DNA from: JACRCT01 sp036504155
GTDB taxonomy: Bacteria > Myxococcota > Myxococcia > Myxococcales > UBA5297
Reading direction: 5' to 3'
Length of the DNA: 64,000 nt
Assembly (NCBI GenBank): GCA_036504155.1
Contig: DASXVQ010000168.1
Coordinates: 1 to 64,000 of the forward strand
In this document: positions 34,800-43,295 of the stretch, piece after piece
Layout of the letters: every line of letters begins with the position of its first letter
How positions within the stretch are numbered: position 1 is the first letter of the stretch
Translations under genes and position numbers: made by a program
The notes under the pieces: model-generated
What the model was told of the DNA's origin: nothing
What the model saw: the letters and a program-made list of their open reading frames with translations, nothing else
Database searches by the model: none

Positions 34800-35580
34800 C
34801 GAGGGCCAGCGGTGACTGACGACCTGGCGGGAGCGACAGGTTCGAGAGGCTGGCCAGGACTTCGGGGCTCGAGTTCGCGGAACGGCCACGAGGCTGGACG
34901 CTGCCGACCGAACCCGAGAGGCGAGGTGAAGCCGTTGGTGCGCGCCCTGGGTGCAGCGGGCTCCGTCCGCGTTCATTTCGCTGTGCTCGGCTGGCCGCGG
35001 CGGTGAGCCTCCGGGCACGAGCGAGCCCTTTGCCTCCTCAGTCCGCCCGCGCCAGCGCCGCCACCCGCACTGCCAGGGCTCCCGGGTGGCCAGGAGTCCG
35101 AGGCTCGAGTTGGCGGACAAGAACCTCGAGGCCGTGGCGCAGTCGACCGAATCCGAGGCGAGGATGGGCGAGGGGAAGACGTTGGTGGGCGCCCTGGGCG
35201 TAGCGGGCTCCATCCGCGTTCATTTCGCTGTGCTCGGCTGGCCGCGGCGGTGAGCCTCCGGGCACGAGCGAGCCCTTTGCCTCCTCAGCCCGCCCGCGCC
35301 AGGCCGCCACCTGCACTGCAAGGGCTCCCGGTGGCCGGGATTCCGAGGCTCGAGTTCGCGGACATGAGCTTCGAGGCCGTGGCGCAGTCGACCGAATCCG
35401 AGGCGGGGATGGGCGAGGGGAAGCGGTTGGTGCGCGGCCTGGGCGCAGCGGGTTCTCGCCGCGTTCATTTCGCTGCGCTCGGCTGGCCGCAGCGGTGAGC
35501 CTCCGGGCACGAGCGAGCCCCTTGCCTCCTCAGCCCGCCCGCGCCAGCGCCGCCACCCGCACCGCCATGGCTCCCGCCAT
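34800..35580. repeat. Tandem 246-base repeats derived from the 3' end of comF
   Basis: A unit recurs with starts at 35004, 35251 and 35496 (periods 247 and 245), judged from the shared block TGAGCCTCCGGGCACGAGCG. An older, more diverged unit precedes the first. Each unit holds a copy of the last comF codons (AVRVAALARA on the minus strand), the stop codon and about 200 downstream bases. The final unit runs into the true comF end. No other gene is seen in 34780-35529. Confidence 0.82.
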
Positions 35581-36210
35581 CCGGCAGGCCCGCGCCGCCG
35601 CCTGCGCAGTGGCCCCGGTGGTGAGCACGTCGTCGACGAGCAGCACCTTCTTGCCCGAGAGCTCCGGGGAGGCCGCGAAAGCCTCCGCCACGTTCTGCCG
35701 GCGCTGGGCGCGGTCCTTTCCGACCTGGGGCGTGGTGTCCCTCACGCGGCGGACCGCGCGGGGCACCACCGGGCGACCGGCAGGTCCGGCGAGCGCGCGA
35801 GCGAGCAGCAATGCCTGGTCGTAGCCGCGGCTCTTGAGCCGGTGCGGGTGCAGCGAGATCGGCGCCACCAGGTCGCACCAGTCCAGCTCGGGCCGCAGCG
35901 CCGCGGCGACCAGCGAGGCCAGCGCTGGGGCCAGCTGCGGCCGGTCCTCGTACTTGAGCCGGTGGATGGCGTCCGCCAGCGCCCCGCCGTGCAGGAACGG
36001 CGCGACGACCCGTTCGTAGTCGGGCGGCTCGGCCAGGCAGTGGGCGCAGGGGCCCACGACGTCCGGCTCGCCGCAGGTGGGGCAGCGCGCCATCGGGACC
36101 TCGGACAGCGTCTCGCGGCAGCGCGGACAGAACGGGCCGGGGCTGCCCACGAGCTCCCGGCACCCCGCGCAGCGGGGAGGGAAAAGCAGGTCGAGCAGGC
36201 CCTTCATCAC
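35530..36210 (-). CDS. comF: ComF family phosphoribosyltransferase-like protein
   Basis: The 226-residue protein has an N-terminal zinc-binding part with four CxxC-type pairs (CAGC, CPRC, CPTC, CAHC), the middle segment LAPISLHPHRLKSRGYDQA, and the PRPP-binding loop VLLVDDVLTTGAT at about 190. ComF proteins are needed for natural transformation in several bacteria, probably in handling imported single-stranded DNA. Two adjacent ATG codons are possible starts. Its last 13 codons and downstream flank have been duplicated in tandem. Confidence 0.92.
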   Translation of the reverse strand: MMKGLLDLLFPPRCAGCRELVGSPGPFCPRCRETLSEVPMARCPTCGEPDVVGPCAHCLAEPPDYERVVAPFLHGGALADAIHRLKYEDRPQLAPALASLVAAALRPELDWCDLVAPISLHPHRLKSRGYDQALLLARALAGPAGRPVVPRAVRRVRDTTPQVGKDRAQRRQNVAEAFAASPELSGKKVLLVDDVLTTGATAQAAARACRMAGAMAVRVAALARAG

Positions 36211-36265
36211 GGCCGCCCTGCGCCCGGACCCGGCGTGGCCGGGCGGGCGCGGGTGGTCTCCGGCA

Positions 36266-39200
36266 CTACTGGCACATGCCGTTGAAGCACAGCTGGCTCG
36301 ACTGGCAGACGTTGCCGCACTTGCCGCAGTTGTTGCGGTCGTAGGACAGGTACGCGCAGCTCGTCCGGCCGGTGGCGTCCGTGCACTGCGTGGCGCCCAC
36401 CGGGCAGGTGCAGGCGCCGTTGGCGCAGATTTCGATGCCCGCGCAGGCCTTGCCGCAGGCCCCGCAGTTGTACTTGTCGAAATCGGTGTAGGTGCAGACC
36501 GTGCCGCAGGCCGTCTGGCCCACCTGGCAGGTGCAGCTCTTGCTGGCGCAGATCTGGTTGCCCGTGCACGTGGACCCGCAGGTGCCGCAGTTGAAGGGGT
36601 CGGAGTTCAGGTCGGCGCACATCCGGTTCGCCTCACACCACGTCTGGCCCACGTTGCACTGGCACGTGCCGCCGGCGCAGGTCTGCGTCCACTCGCACAT
36701 GTTGCCGCAGGTGCCGCAGTTGTACGGATCGGCCGAGGTGTAGGTGCACATGCCGTAGCAGTCGGTCTGGCCGGTCTGGCACTGGCACTTGCCGTTGGCG
36801 CAGACCTGGTCCCAGTTGCACCAGCTGCCGCAGCCGCCGCAGTTGGCGTTGTCGGTCTGGGTGTTGACGCACACCCCGTTGCAGGTCTGCGAGCCGGGCG
36901 GGCACTTGCACACGCCGCCGGCGCAGGACTGGCCGGCGGGACAGGCGTGGGAGCAGGTGCCGCAGTTCCCCTTGTCGGTGGAGAGGTCGACGCAGGAGCC
37001 CGAGCAGTTGCTGGTGCCGGAGGGGCAGGGCGAGACGCAGGTGCCCTTGGAGCACGCCTGGCCCTTGCCGCAGGCGTTGCTGCACTTGCCGCAGTTGAGC
37101 GGGTCGGACGCCGGGTCGACGCAGGCGCTGTTGCAGGAGACGGCCGGCGGCGTGCACTGGCAAACCCCGCCGTAGCAGGGGTCGCCGCCGCAGGAGTTGC
37201 CGCAGGCCCCGCAGTTGGCAGGGTCCCAGTTCAGGTCGGTGCAGGTGCCGTTGCAGGGCACGCCGCCCCACCAGCTGCAGTCGGGCATGCACATGCCCCA
37301 GCTGCAGTAGTCGCCGGCCGCGCAGGCGACGCCGCAGCCGCCGCAGTTCTTCGGGTCGGTCATGGTGTCGATGCACTGCCCGCCCCCGCAGTCGGAGAGG
37401 TAGTCCTGGCACTGGCAGGCGCCCGAGTTGCACCAGGCCTTGGACCCGCAGGCGTAGTAGCACTTGCCGCAGTTCTGGTTGTCGGTCTTCAGGTCCACGC
37501 AGTTGCCGCCGCAGGTGGAGGTGCCGGCCGGGCAGGCGCAGGTGCCGTTGGAGCAGGTCTGCGCCGCGCCGCAGGCGTTGCCGCAGGCCCCGCAGTTGTT
37601 GCGGTCGGTGCTGGTGCTCACGCAGACCCCGTTGCACATCACCTGGCCGGGCGTGGGGCAGGTGGTGCCGGTGCACACGCCCGCCTTGCAGGTCTGGGCG
37701 GAGCTGCAGGCGTTGGCGCACTTGCCGCAGTTCTTGGGGTCGCTGGTGGTGTCGACGCAGGCCGCGCCGCAGGCGGTGGTCGGCGGCGGGCAGGGCGGGG
37801 TGCACACGCCCTTGACGCAGCTCGAGTTGGCGCCGCAGGCGATGCCGCAGCCGCCGCAGTTCTTGGGGTCGCTGGCGGTGTCGGCGCAGGTGCCGCTGCA
37901 GGAGGAGGTGCCCGCCGGGCACTTGCAGCTGCCGGTCTGGCAGCTCGTCCCGCCGGTGCAGGCGAGCCAGCACTTGCCGCAGTTCTTGGAGTCGCTGTTG
38001 AGGTTCACGCAGACCCCGCCGCAGTCGGTGGTGCCGGCCGGGCAGCCGCACTTGCCGGCCACGCAGGCCACGCCCACCCCGCAGGCGATGCCGCAGCCGC
38101 CGCAGTTGTTGGGGTCGGAGTTCAGGTCGGCGCAGCCGCTCTTGCACTGGGTCTGGCCGCCGGGGCAGACGCAGGAGCCCTGGTTGCACTTGGAGCCCGA
38201 CGGGCAGGCGTTGCCGCACCAGCCGCAGTTGGACGGGTCGAAGCGGGTGTCGACGCACAGGCCGTTGCAGCTGCTGGTGCCGGGCCCGCACTGGCAGCGG
38301 CCCAGGGCGCAGGTCTGGCTGGGGCCGCAGGCGATGCCGCACCCGCCGCAGTTGGAGGGGTCGGTGGCGATGTCGAGGCAGCGCCCGTTGCACAGCTGCT
38401 GGCCCATCGGGCAGCTGCAGGAGCCGCCGCGGCAGACCAGGCCCGCCTGGCAGACGGTGCCGCAGGAGCCGCAGTGGTTGCCGTCGCGCGCGAGGTCGAC
38501 GCAGCTGCCGCTGCAGTTGGTGAGCGGGCCGCAGTCGACGCGGCAGGAGCCCGAGCGGCAGACCTGGGTGGCCGGGCAGGCGTTGGCGCACGAGCCGCAG
38601 TTCTCGTGGTCGGACAGCGTGTCGACGCAGCGGCCGGCGCACATCGTGGTGTTGCGCGCGCACTCGCACTGCCCGAAGCGGCACAGCTGGCCGGCGATGC
38701 AGGCGTTGCCGCACTTGCCGCAGTTGCTGGCGTCGGTCTGGACGTCGATGCACTGGCCGTTGCACTGCTGCTGGCCGGCCGGGCAGGGGCCGCGGCAGAC
38801 GCCCAGGTCGCACTTCTCGTCGGCGCCGCAGAGGCGCCCGCACCCGCCGCAGTTGAGGGGGTCCCAGTTGGTGTCGGTGCACACGCCGTTGGGGCACAGG
38901 GTCTGGCCGGGCCAGCAGCCGCCGCACTGGCCGGCGGTGCAGGTCCCGCCGGGGCAGACGTTGCCGCACCAGCCGCAGTTGGAGGGATCGTAGAGCACGT
39001 CGATGCACTTGCCGCCGCAGTCGGCGGTGCCCTTGGGGCAGCTGCAGAAGCCGGCGATGCACTGCTTGCCGCCGCCGCAGGCGAGGCCGCATCCGCCGCA
39101 GTTGGCGTTGTCCCACTGGGTGTCGACGCACAGCCCGTTGCAGTCCTTGGTGCCGGCCGGGCAGGCGCACTTGCCCAGCTGGCAGCTCTGGCCCGGCTGG

Positions 39201-40834
39201 CAGGCGGTGGGGCAGGCGCCGCAGTGCGCGGGGTCGAACATCAGGTCGACGCAGCTGCCCGAGCAGTTGGCGGTGGGGGGCGGGCAGGTGGTGACGCAGC
39301 GGTAGCCGGAGCAGGCCTGGCTCGCGCCGCAGAGGATGCCGCAGCCGCCGCAGTTCTTCGGGTCGTTCTCGGGGTTGACGCAGGCGCCGTTGCAGACCTG
39401 CTGGGGCCAGTTGCAGGCGCAGGAGCCGCCGACGCAGGGCTGGCCGGCGGCGCAGGACTTGAAGCAGTCGCCGCAGTTGTAGGGGTCGTTCTGGACGTCG
39501 GTGCAGCGCAGCACGCCGCTGCCGCACAGCTTCTGGCCCGGCAGGCAGTCGCAGACGCCCTTCAGGCAGCTCTGGCCCGCCGCGCAGGCGTTGCCGCACC
39601 AGCCGCAGTTGGCGGCGTCGCCGAGCGGGTCGGTGCAGCGGCCGTCGCAGAGGAGCTGCCCGCGGGTGCAGGAGCAGTTGCCGCCCACGCAGGCCTGCTC
39701 GTCGCCGCAGGCGTAGGCGCACTTGCCGCAATGGGAGTGGTCGCTGGCCAGGTCGACGCAGGCGCCGGAGCAGTCGGTCAGCCCGGGGTCGCAGGCGGTG
39801 ACGCAGCGGCTCTGGCTGCAGCGCAGCCCGGGCTTGCAGGCCAGGCCGCAGCCGCCGCAGTTCGTCGGGTCGCTGGCGGTGTCGGTGCAGGCCCCGTCAC
39901 AGAAGCTGCCGCCGGGGCAGAGGCACCCGCCGGCCACGCACTTGGCGCCGTTGCAGGAGAGGGCGCACTTGCCGCAGTTCCTCGGGTCGGAGGTCAGGTC
40001 GACGCAGGCCTCGCCGCACTGGAACGAGCCCGGCGGGCACGAGCACCTGGCGTCCAGGCAGGCCATGCCGTTCTGGCAAAGCGTGTCGCAGGCGCCGCAG
40101 TGCTGGGAGTCGGTCTTCAGGTCGACGCAGCTGCGGTCGCAGGCGGTGTAGGGCGGCGTGCAGGCGGAGACGCAGGCCCCGGCCTGGCAGGACTGGTTGG
40201 AGGCGCAGGCCAAGCCGCACTTGCCGCAGTTGGCCGGGTCGCTGTCCAGCTCGCGGCAGGCGCCGTTGCACAGCTGGGTGCCGGCAGGGCAGCCGCAGGA
40301 GCCGCCGGTGCAGGCCTGGCCCGAGGGGCAGGCGAGGCCGCACTGGCCGCAGTGCTGCGGGTCGTTGGAGAGATCGACGCAGTCGCCGCCGCAGGCGGTG
40401 AGGCTGCCCGAGCAGCCGCACTTGCCGGCGGCGCAGGCCTGGCCGGGGGCGCAGGCGGCGCCGCAGGAGCCGCAGTGGGCCTCGTCGCTGGTCAGGTCGA
40501 CGCACTTGCGGTCGCACTCGGTCTGGCCCAGCGGGCAGCCGGCGAGGCAGGTGCCCTTCGAGCAGACCTGGGTGCCGGGGCAGGCCGTGCCGCAGCTGCC
40601 GCAGTTGAGCGCGTCGGCGGCCAGGTCGACGCAGGCGCCGTTGCACTCGGTCAGCCCCTCGTCGCAGGTCACCGGCGGGTTGCCCGGGACGCAGCGGGCG
40701 CCCTGGCACCAGGTGCCCTGCGGGCACTCGTCGGTGGAGGCGCAGAACATCGGCTCGGTGCGCGTGCAGCCGGTGGTGCAGAGGGCCAGGACGGCGAGCG
40801 CCGCCAGGATCAGCTTGGTGTGGGAGCGGGACAT
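36266..40834 (-). CDS. Giant Cys-rich lipoprotein with 35 Stig1-type repeats
   Basis: The 1522-residue protein starts with a lipoprotein signal (LAALAVLALCTTGC, modified Cys at about 23). The rest is a chain of about 35 units of 40-45 residues with the pattern C-x-G-x-CVD-x3-D-x2-NCG-x-CG-x2-C-x2-G-x2-C-x2-G-x-C. Each unit holds about eight Cys and resembles the Stig1 (stigma-specific protein) repeat, which is expanded in myxobacterial surface lipoproteins; such genes have sometimes been mislabelled as tryptophan synthase. If every Cys is paired, the molecule would be a long, rigid, disulfide-stapled rod on the cell surface. Role unknown. The DNA is repetitive but codon-level variation is high, so the repeats are old. 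Confidence 0.92.
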   Translation of the reverse strand: MSRSHTKLILAALAVLALCTTGCTRTEPMFCASTDECPQGTWCQGARCVPGNPPVTCDEGLTECNGACVDLAADALNCGSCGTACPGTQVCSKGTCLAGCPLGQTECDRKCVDLTSDEAHCGSCGAACAPGQACAAGKCGCSGSLTACGGDCVDLSNDPQHCGQCGLACPSGQACTGGSCGCPAGTQLCNGACRELDSDPANCGKCGLACASNQSCQAGACVSACTPPYTACDRSCVDLKTDSQHCGACDTLCQNGMACLDARCSCPPGSFQCGEACVDLTSDPRNCGKCALSCNGAKCVAGGCLCPGGSFCDGACTDTASDPTNCGGCGLACKPGLRCSQSRCVTACDPGLTDCSGACVDLASDHSHCGKCAYACGDEQACVGGNCSCTRGQLLCDGRCTDPLGDAANCGWCGNACAAGQSCLKGVCDCLPGQKLCGSGVLRCTDVQNDPYNCGDCFKSCAAGQPCVGGSCACNWPQQVCNGACVNPENDPKNCGGCGILCGASQACSGYRCVTTCPPPTANCSGSCVDLMFDPAHCGACPTACQPGQSCQLGKCACPAGTKDCNGLCVDTQWDNANCGGCGLACGGGKQCIAGFCSCPKGTADCGGKCIDVLYDPSNCGWCGNVCPGGTCTAGQCGGCWPGQTLCPNGVCTDTNWDPLNCGGCGRLCGADEKCDLGVCRGPCPAGQQQCNGQCIDVQTDASNCGKCGNACIAGQLCRFGQCECARNTTMCAGRCVDTLSDHENCGSCANACPATQVCRSGSCRVDCGPLTNCSGSCVDLARDGNHCGSCGTVCQAGLVCRGGSCSCPMGQQLCNGRCLDIATDPSNCGGCGIACGPSQTCALGRCQCGPGTSSCNGLCVDTRFDPSNCGWCGNACPSGSKCNQGSCVCPGGQTQCKSGCADLNSDPNNCGGCGIACGVGVACVAGKCGCPAGTTDCGGVCVNLNSDSKNCGKCWLACTGGTSCQTGSCKCPAGTSSCSGTCADTASDPKNCGGCGIACGANSSCVKGVCTPPCPPPTTACGAACVDTTSDPKNCGKCANACSSAQTCKAGVCTGTTCPTPGQVMCNGVCVSTSTDRNNCGACGNACGAAQTCSNGTCACPAGTSTCGGNCVDLKTDNQNCGKCYYACGSKAWCNSGACQCQDYLSDCGGGQCIDTMTDPKNCGGCGVACAAGDYCSWGMCMPDCSWWGGVPCNGTCTDLNWDPANCGACGNSCGGDPCYGGVCQCTPPAVSCNSACVDPASDPLNCGKCSNACGKGQACSKGTCVSPCPSGTSNCSGSCVDLSTDKGNCGTCSHACPAGQSCAGGVCKCPPGSQTCNGVCVNTQTDNANCGGCGSWCNWDQVCANGKCQCQTGQTDCYGMCTYTSADPYNCGTCGNMCEWTQTCAGGTCQCNVGQTWCEANRMCADLNSDPFNCGTCGSTCTGNQICASKSCTCQVGQTACGTVCTYTDFDKYNCGACGKACAGIEICANGACTCPVGATQCTDATGRTSCAYLSYDRNNCGKCGNVCQSSQLCFNGMCQ

Positions 40835-40957
40835 GGCCCACCTCGGTCTTCGAGTGAGGCAGAAGGCGCGCCTGGCTGCCGGCCAGCAGAGGCGTTGAAC
40901 CCGATGATTCTACCCTGGAAACCGAGGCCTGGGCGACCTCTCGGCCGCCGGGCCGCC

Positions 40958-41419
40958 CTAGCGGTGGTAGGGCTCCCCCCGCAGCAGGGTGAACGCGCGG
41001 TACAGCTGCTCGGCGACGACCAGGCGCGCCAGGCGGTGGGGGAGGGTCATTGCCGACAGCGAAAGGACCAGGGAGGCCTTGCGGCGGACGTCCTCGCCCA
41101 GGCCCTCCGCCCCGCCGATGACGAAGGCCACGTCGCGCCCCTGAGAGGAGAGCTGCCCCAGCCACTGCGCCAGGGCGCGGCTCGAGAGCGGCTTGCCGCG
41201 CTCGTCCAGGGCGACCAGGGTCTCGCCCGGCCTGAGCTTGCCGAGGATGGTCTGGGCCTCCTCGGCGATGGCGCCGGCCGGGTCGCGCGCCTTCTTGGCG
41301 TCGGGCAGCTCGACCAGCTCGAAGCGGCAGTAGTGGGCCAGGCGCCCGGCGTACTCCTGCACCCCGGGCTCGAAGAGGCCGGAGCGGTCCTTGCCGACGC
41401 TGATCAGTCGCACCTTCAT
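40958..41419 (-). CDS. rlmH: 23S rRNA pseudouridine-1915 N3-methyltransferase RlmH
   Basis: The 153-residue SPOUT methyltransferase methylates pseudouridine 1915 in helix 69 of 23S rRNA. Family landmarks are the start MKVRLISVGK, LDERGKPLSS, the SAM-binding knot segment FVIGGAEGLGEDV, and the end LSLSAMTLPHRLARLVVAEQ to GEPYHR, a normal C-terminus. The start is chosen at this ATG because upstream frame sequence is not family-like. In many bacteria rlmH directly follows rsfS; here rsfS lies on the same strand 3.4 kb upstream, with two kinase genes in between on the other strand. Confidence 0.96.
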   Translation of the reverse strand: MKVRLISVGKDRSGLFEPGVQEYAGRLAHYCRFELVELPDAKKARDPAGAIAEEAQTILGKLRPGETLVALDERGKPLSSRALAQWLGQLSSQGRDVAFVIGGAEGLGEDVRRKASLVLSLSAMTLPHRLARLVVAEQLYRAFTLLRGEPYHR

Positions 41420-41566
41420 GGCGCCCGGGAGGGTAGGCCGGCAGCGCAGCGGACGCCAGCGGACATCTTGGAGCGCCGCGGGTGGCCGGCGGGGACCGCG
41501 CTGGCGACGCGAGGGCACGGGCCACACCAGGGGACGGGCGGCCTCGCACACGGCGAACCGCCCATG

Positions 41567-41572
41567 TATCCT
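41567..41572 (+). promoter_or_regulatory. Possible -10 element of first kinase gene
   Basis: TATCCT ends 11 bases before the ATG at 41584, giving a predicted leader of about five bases. No good -35 is visible. Confidence 0.3.
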
Positions 41573-41583
41573 CGGCTTTCGCG

Positions 41584-43230
41584 ATGTCGCTGGCCTCGAC
41601 CAAGAACTGCAAGAACTGCGGCAACCCGCTCACGGCTCCCGGGGCGGCCTGCCCGGTCTGCGCCGCGCACACGCCGGCGCTGCCCGAGAGCGTCCCGGAC
41701 CCGGAGGGGCGCCCCGAGTTGCCACCGGTGCGGGTGGGCGACCTGTTCGAGGGCAAGTGGCGCATCGAGAGCAAGCTGGGCGCCGGCGGGATGGGCTCGG
41801 TCTTCCTCGCCCACGACCTGGCGCTCGACCGCAAGGTCGCCATCAAGGTCCTGGCCCGCGAGCTGTCGGCGGACGCCCAGTTCGTGGAGCGCTTCGAGCG
41901 CGAGGCGAGGCTGACCGCCAAGCTCGAGCACCCCAACGTCGTGCCCGTCTACGCCGTCGGCCGGCAGGGCGGGCGGCCGTTCATGGTGATGAAGAAGCTC
42001 GACGGCGACACCCTCGCCTACAAGCTCCAGGCCGAGGGGAAGATCTACCCGGCCGCGGCGCAGGAGTACTTCCGACAGCTGTGCGCCGGTCTGGCGCACA
42101 TCCACTCGCACGGCTGCGTCCACCGCGACATCAAGGCCGGCAACATCATCATCAGCCCCAGCGGCCTGGCCACCATCCTCGACTTCGGCGTGCTGCGCGA
42201 CCCCGACTCCGCGGGCAACACGCAGGCGGGGATGATGCTGGGCACGCCGCGGTACATGTCGCCCGAGCAGGCGCGCGGGGCCACCGGCGTCGACCACCGT
42301 GCGGACCTGTACGCCCTGGGCGTGCTGCTCTTCGAATGCCTGGTGGGACGGCCGCCATTCGAGGCACTCACGGACCTGGCGATCATTCACAAGCACGCGC
42401 AGGAGACGCCGCCGGACCTCATCGGGCTCGACGGGACGCTGCCGCGCGCGCTGGGCCCGATGGTCCAGAAGGCGCTGGCCAAGGCCCCCGAGGACCGCTT
42501 CCAGACCGCCGGGGAGTTCAGCGCCGCGCTCGACGCCGCGCTCGCCGGCGACGCGCCCCTGCCCGTCGCGATCTCCACCTCCGGGGTCATTCCGATTCCC
42601 GTTCCCGTTCCCGAGCCGCAGGCTCCGGCCGAGCCGCAGCCCTTCCCGTCGCCGGACCTGCCTCCTCCGGACCCGTCCTCGTTCGATCCCGCCTCGTTCC
42701 CGGACGCTGCCCCCGAGCCCCTCCTTGCACCCGAGCCGGCCCCGGTCGCGCAGCCCGCGCCGGCTGCCGTCGCCGCTGCGCCTGCCGTCGCCGACCCCGC
42801 GGCGGCCAAGCCGAAGCGGCGGCTGTTCTGGCCGGTGGTGACGGTGATCGCGCTGGCCCTGGCGGCGGCCGAGCTCTACTACCTGCGGTTTGGCGGCCTC
42901 GAGCCCGCGGTTCCCGCCGAGAGGCACGCGCAGCCCGCGGACGATCCACCGGAGCCGGGCCGGCCGACGCGGCCGGTGCAGCCCACCGGTCCGGCCAAGC
43001 CCATCAAGACCTACGGCACTCTCAAGGTCGTCTCGGTGCTCTCCGACAAGCCGTACGTTTCCACCGTCGAGGTCGACGGGGTGGAACGTGGCGAGACGCC
43101 CCTGACCCTCGAGCTGCTGAGCGGCAAGCATCGGGTGACGGTCTCGCGCCAGGGGTTCCAGACCTGGCGCAAGGACGTGCAGATCGCTCCGCGCAAGGTC
43201 ACCGACGTGAAGGTCGACCTGTTGCCGTGA
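41584..43230 (+). CDS. Ser/Thr protein kinase with zinc ribbon and PEGA domain
   Basis: The 548-residue protein begins with a zinc ribbon (Cys 9, 12, 23 and 26), then a Hanks-type kinase at about 57-320: Gly loop GAGGMGSVF, Lys in VAIKVL, catalytic HRDIKAGN, DFG, and APE-like SPEQ. A Pro/Ala/Glu-rich linker of about 90 residues leads to one membrane helix (FWPVVTVIALALAAAELYYL) and an extracytoplasmic PEGA domain (VEVDGVERGETPLTLELLSGKHRVTVSR). The kinase is cytoplasmic and the PEGA domain may sense the envelope. The next gene encodes a paralogue. HRD and DFG are intact, so the kinase should be active. Confidence 0.94.
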   Translation: MSLASTKNCKNCGNPLTAPGAACPVCAAHTPALPESVPDPEGRPELPPVRVGDLFEGKWRIESKLGAGGMGSVFLAHDLALDRKVAIKVLARELSADAQFVERFEREARLTAKLEHPNVVPVYAVGRQGGRPFMVMKKLDGDTLAYKLQAEGKIYPAAAQEYFRQLCAGLAHIHSHGCVHRDIKAGNIIISPSGLATILDFGVLRDPDSAGNTQAGMMLGTPRYMSPEQARGATGVDHRADLYALGVLLFECLVGRPPFEALTDLAIIHKHAQETPPDLIGLDGTLPRALGPMVQKALAKAPEDRFQTAGEFSAALDAALAGDAPLPVAISTSGVIPIPVPVPEPQAPAEPQPFPSPDLPPPDPSSFDPASFPDAAPEPLLAPEPAPVAQPAPAAVAAAPAVADPAAAKPKRRLFWPVVTVIALALAAAELYYLRFGGLEPAVPAERHAQPADDPPEPGRPTRPVQPTGPAKPIKTYGTLKVVSVLSDKPYVSTVEVDGVERGETPLTLELLSGKHRVTVSRQGFQTWRKDVQIAPRKVTDVKVDLLP

Positions 43231-43280
43231 GAGGCCGGTGAGGCGGCCGGCACGTCTGGCGTGCGCGCACCGACCGCACC

Positions 43281-43286
43281 TATAGT
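43281..43286 (+). promoter_or_regulatory. -10 element of second kinase gene
   Basis: TATAGT stands nine bases before the ATG at 43296, so the transcript would have about 2-4 leader bases. No convincing -35 at the normal distance was found. Confidence 0.4.
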
Positions 43287-43295
43287 GGCCCCGTA

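Noticed and set aside
34820..34850. GGTTCGA sequence as a tRNA T-arm
   Set aside because: No acceptor stem, anticodon arm or D-arm can be built around it; it belongs to the diverged comF-derived repeat.
36266..40834. Regular DNA repeats suggestive of a CRISPR array
   Set aside because: Period is about 130 bases, units are not identical, and the repetition is explained by coded Stig1-type units.
36077..41914. A plus-strand open frame of more than 1900 codons opposite the Cys-rich lipoprotein
   Set aside because: It is a mirror of the repetitive Cys-rich gene at very high GC; its Ala/Gly/Val composition has no domains, and the minus strand has a signal peptide and clear repeats.
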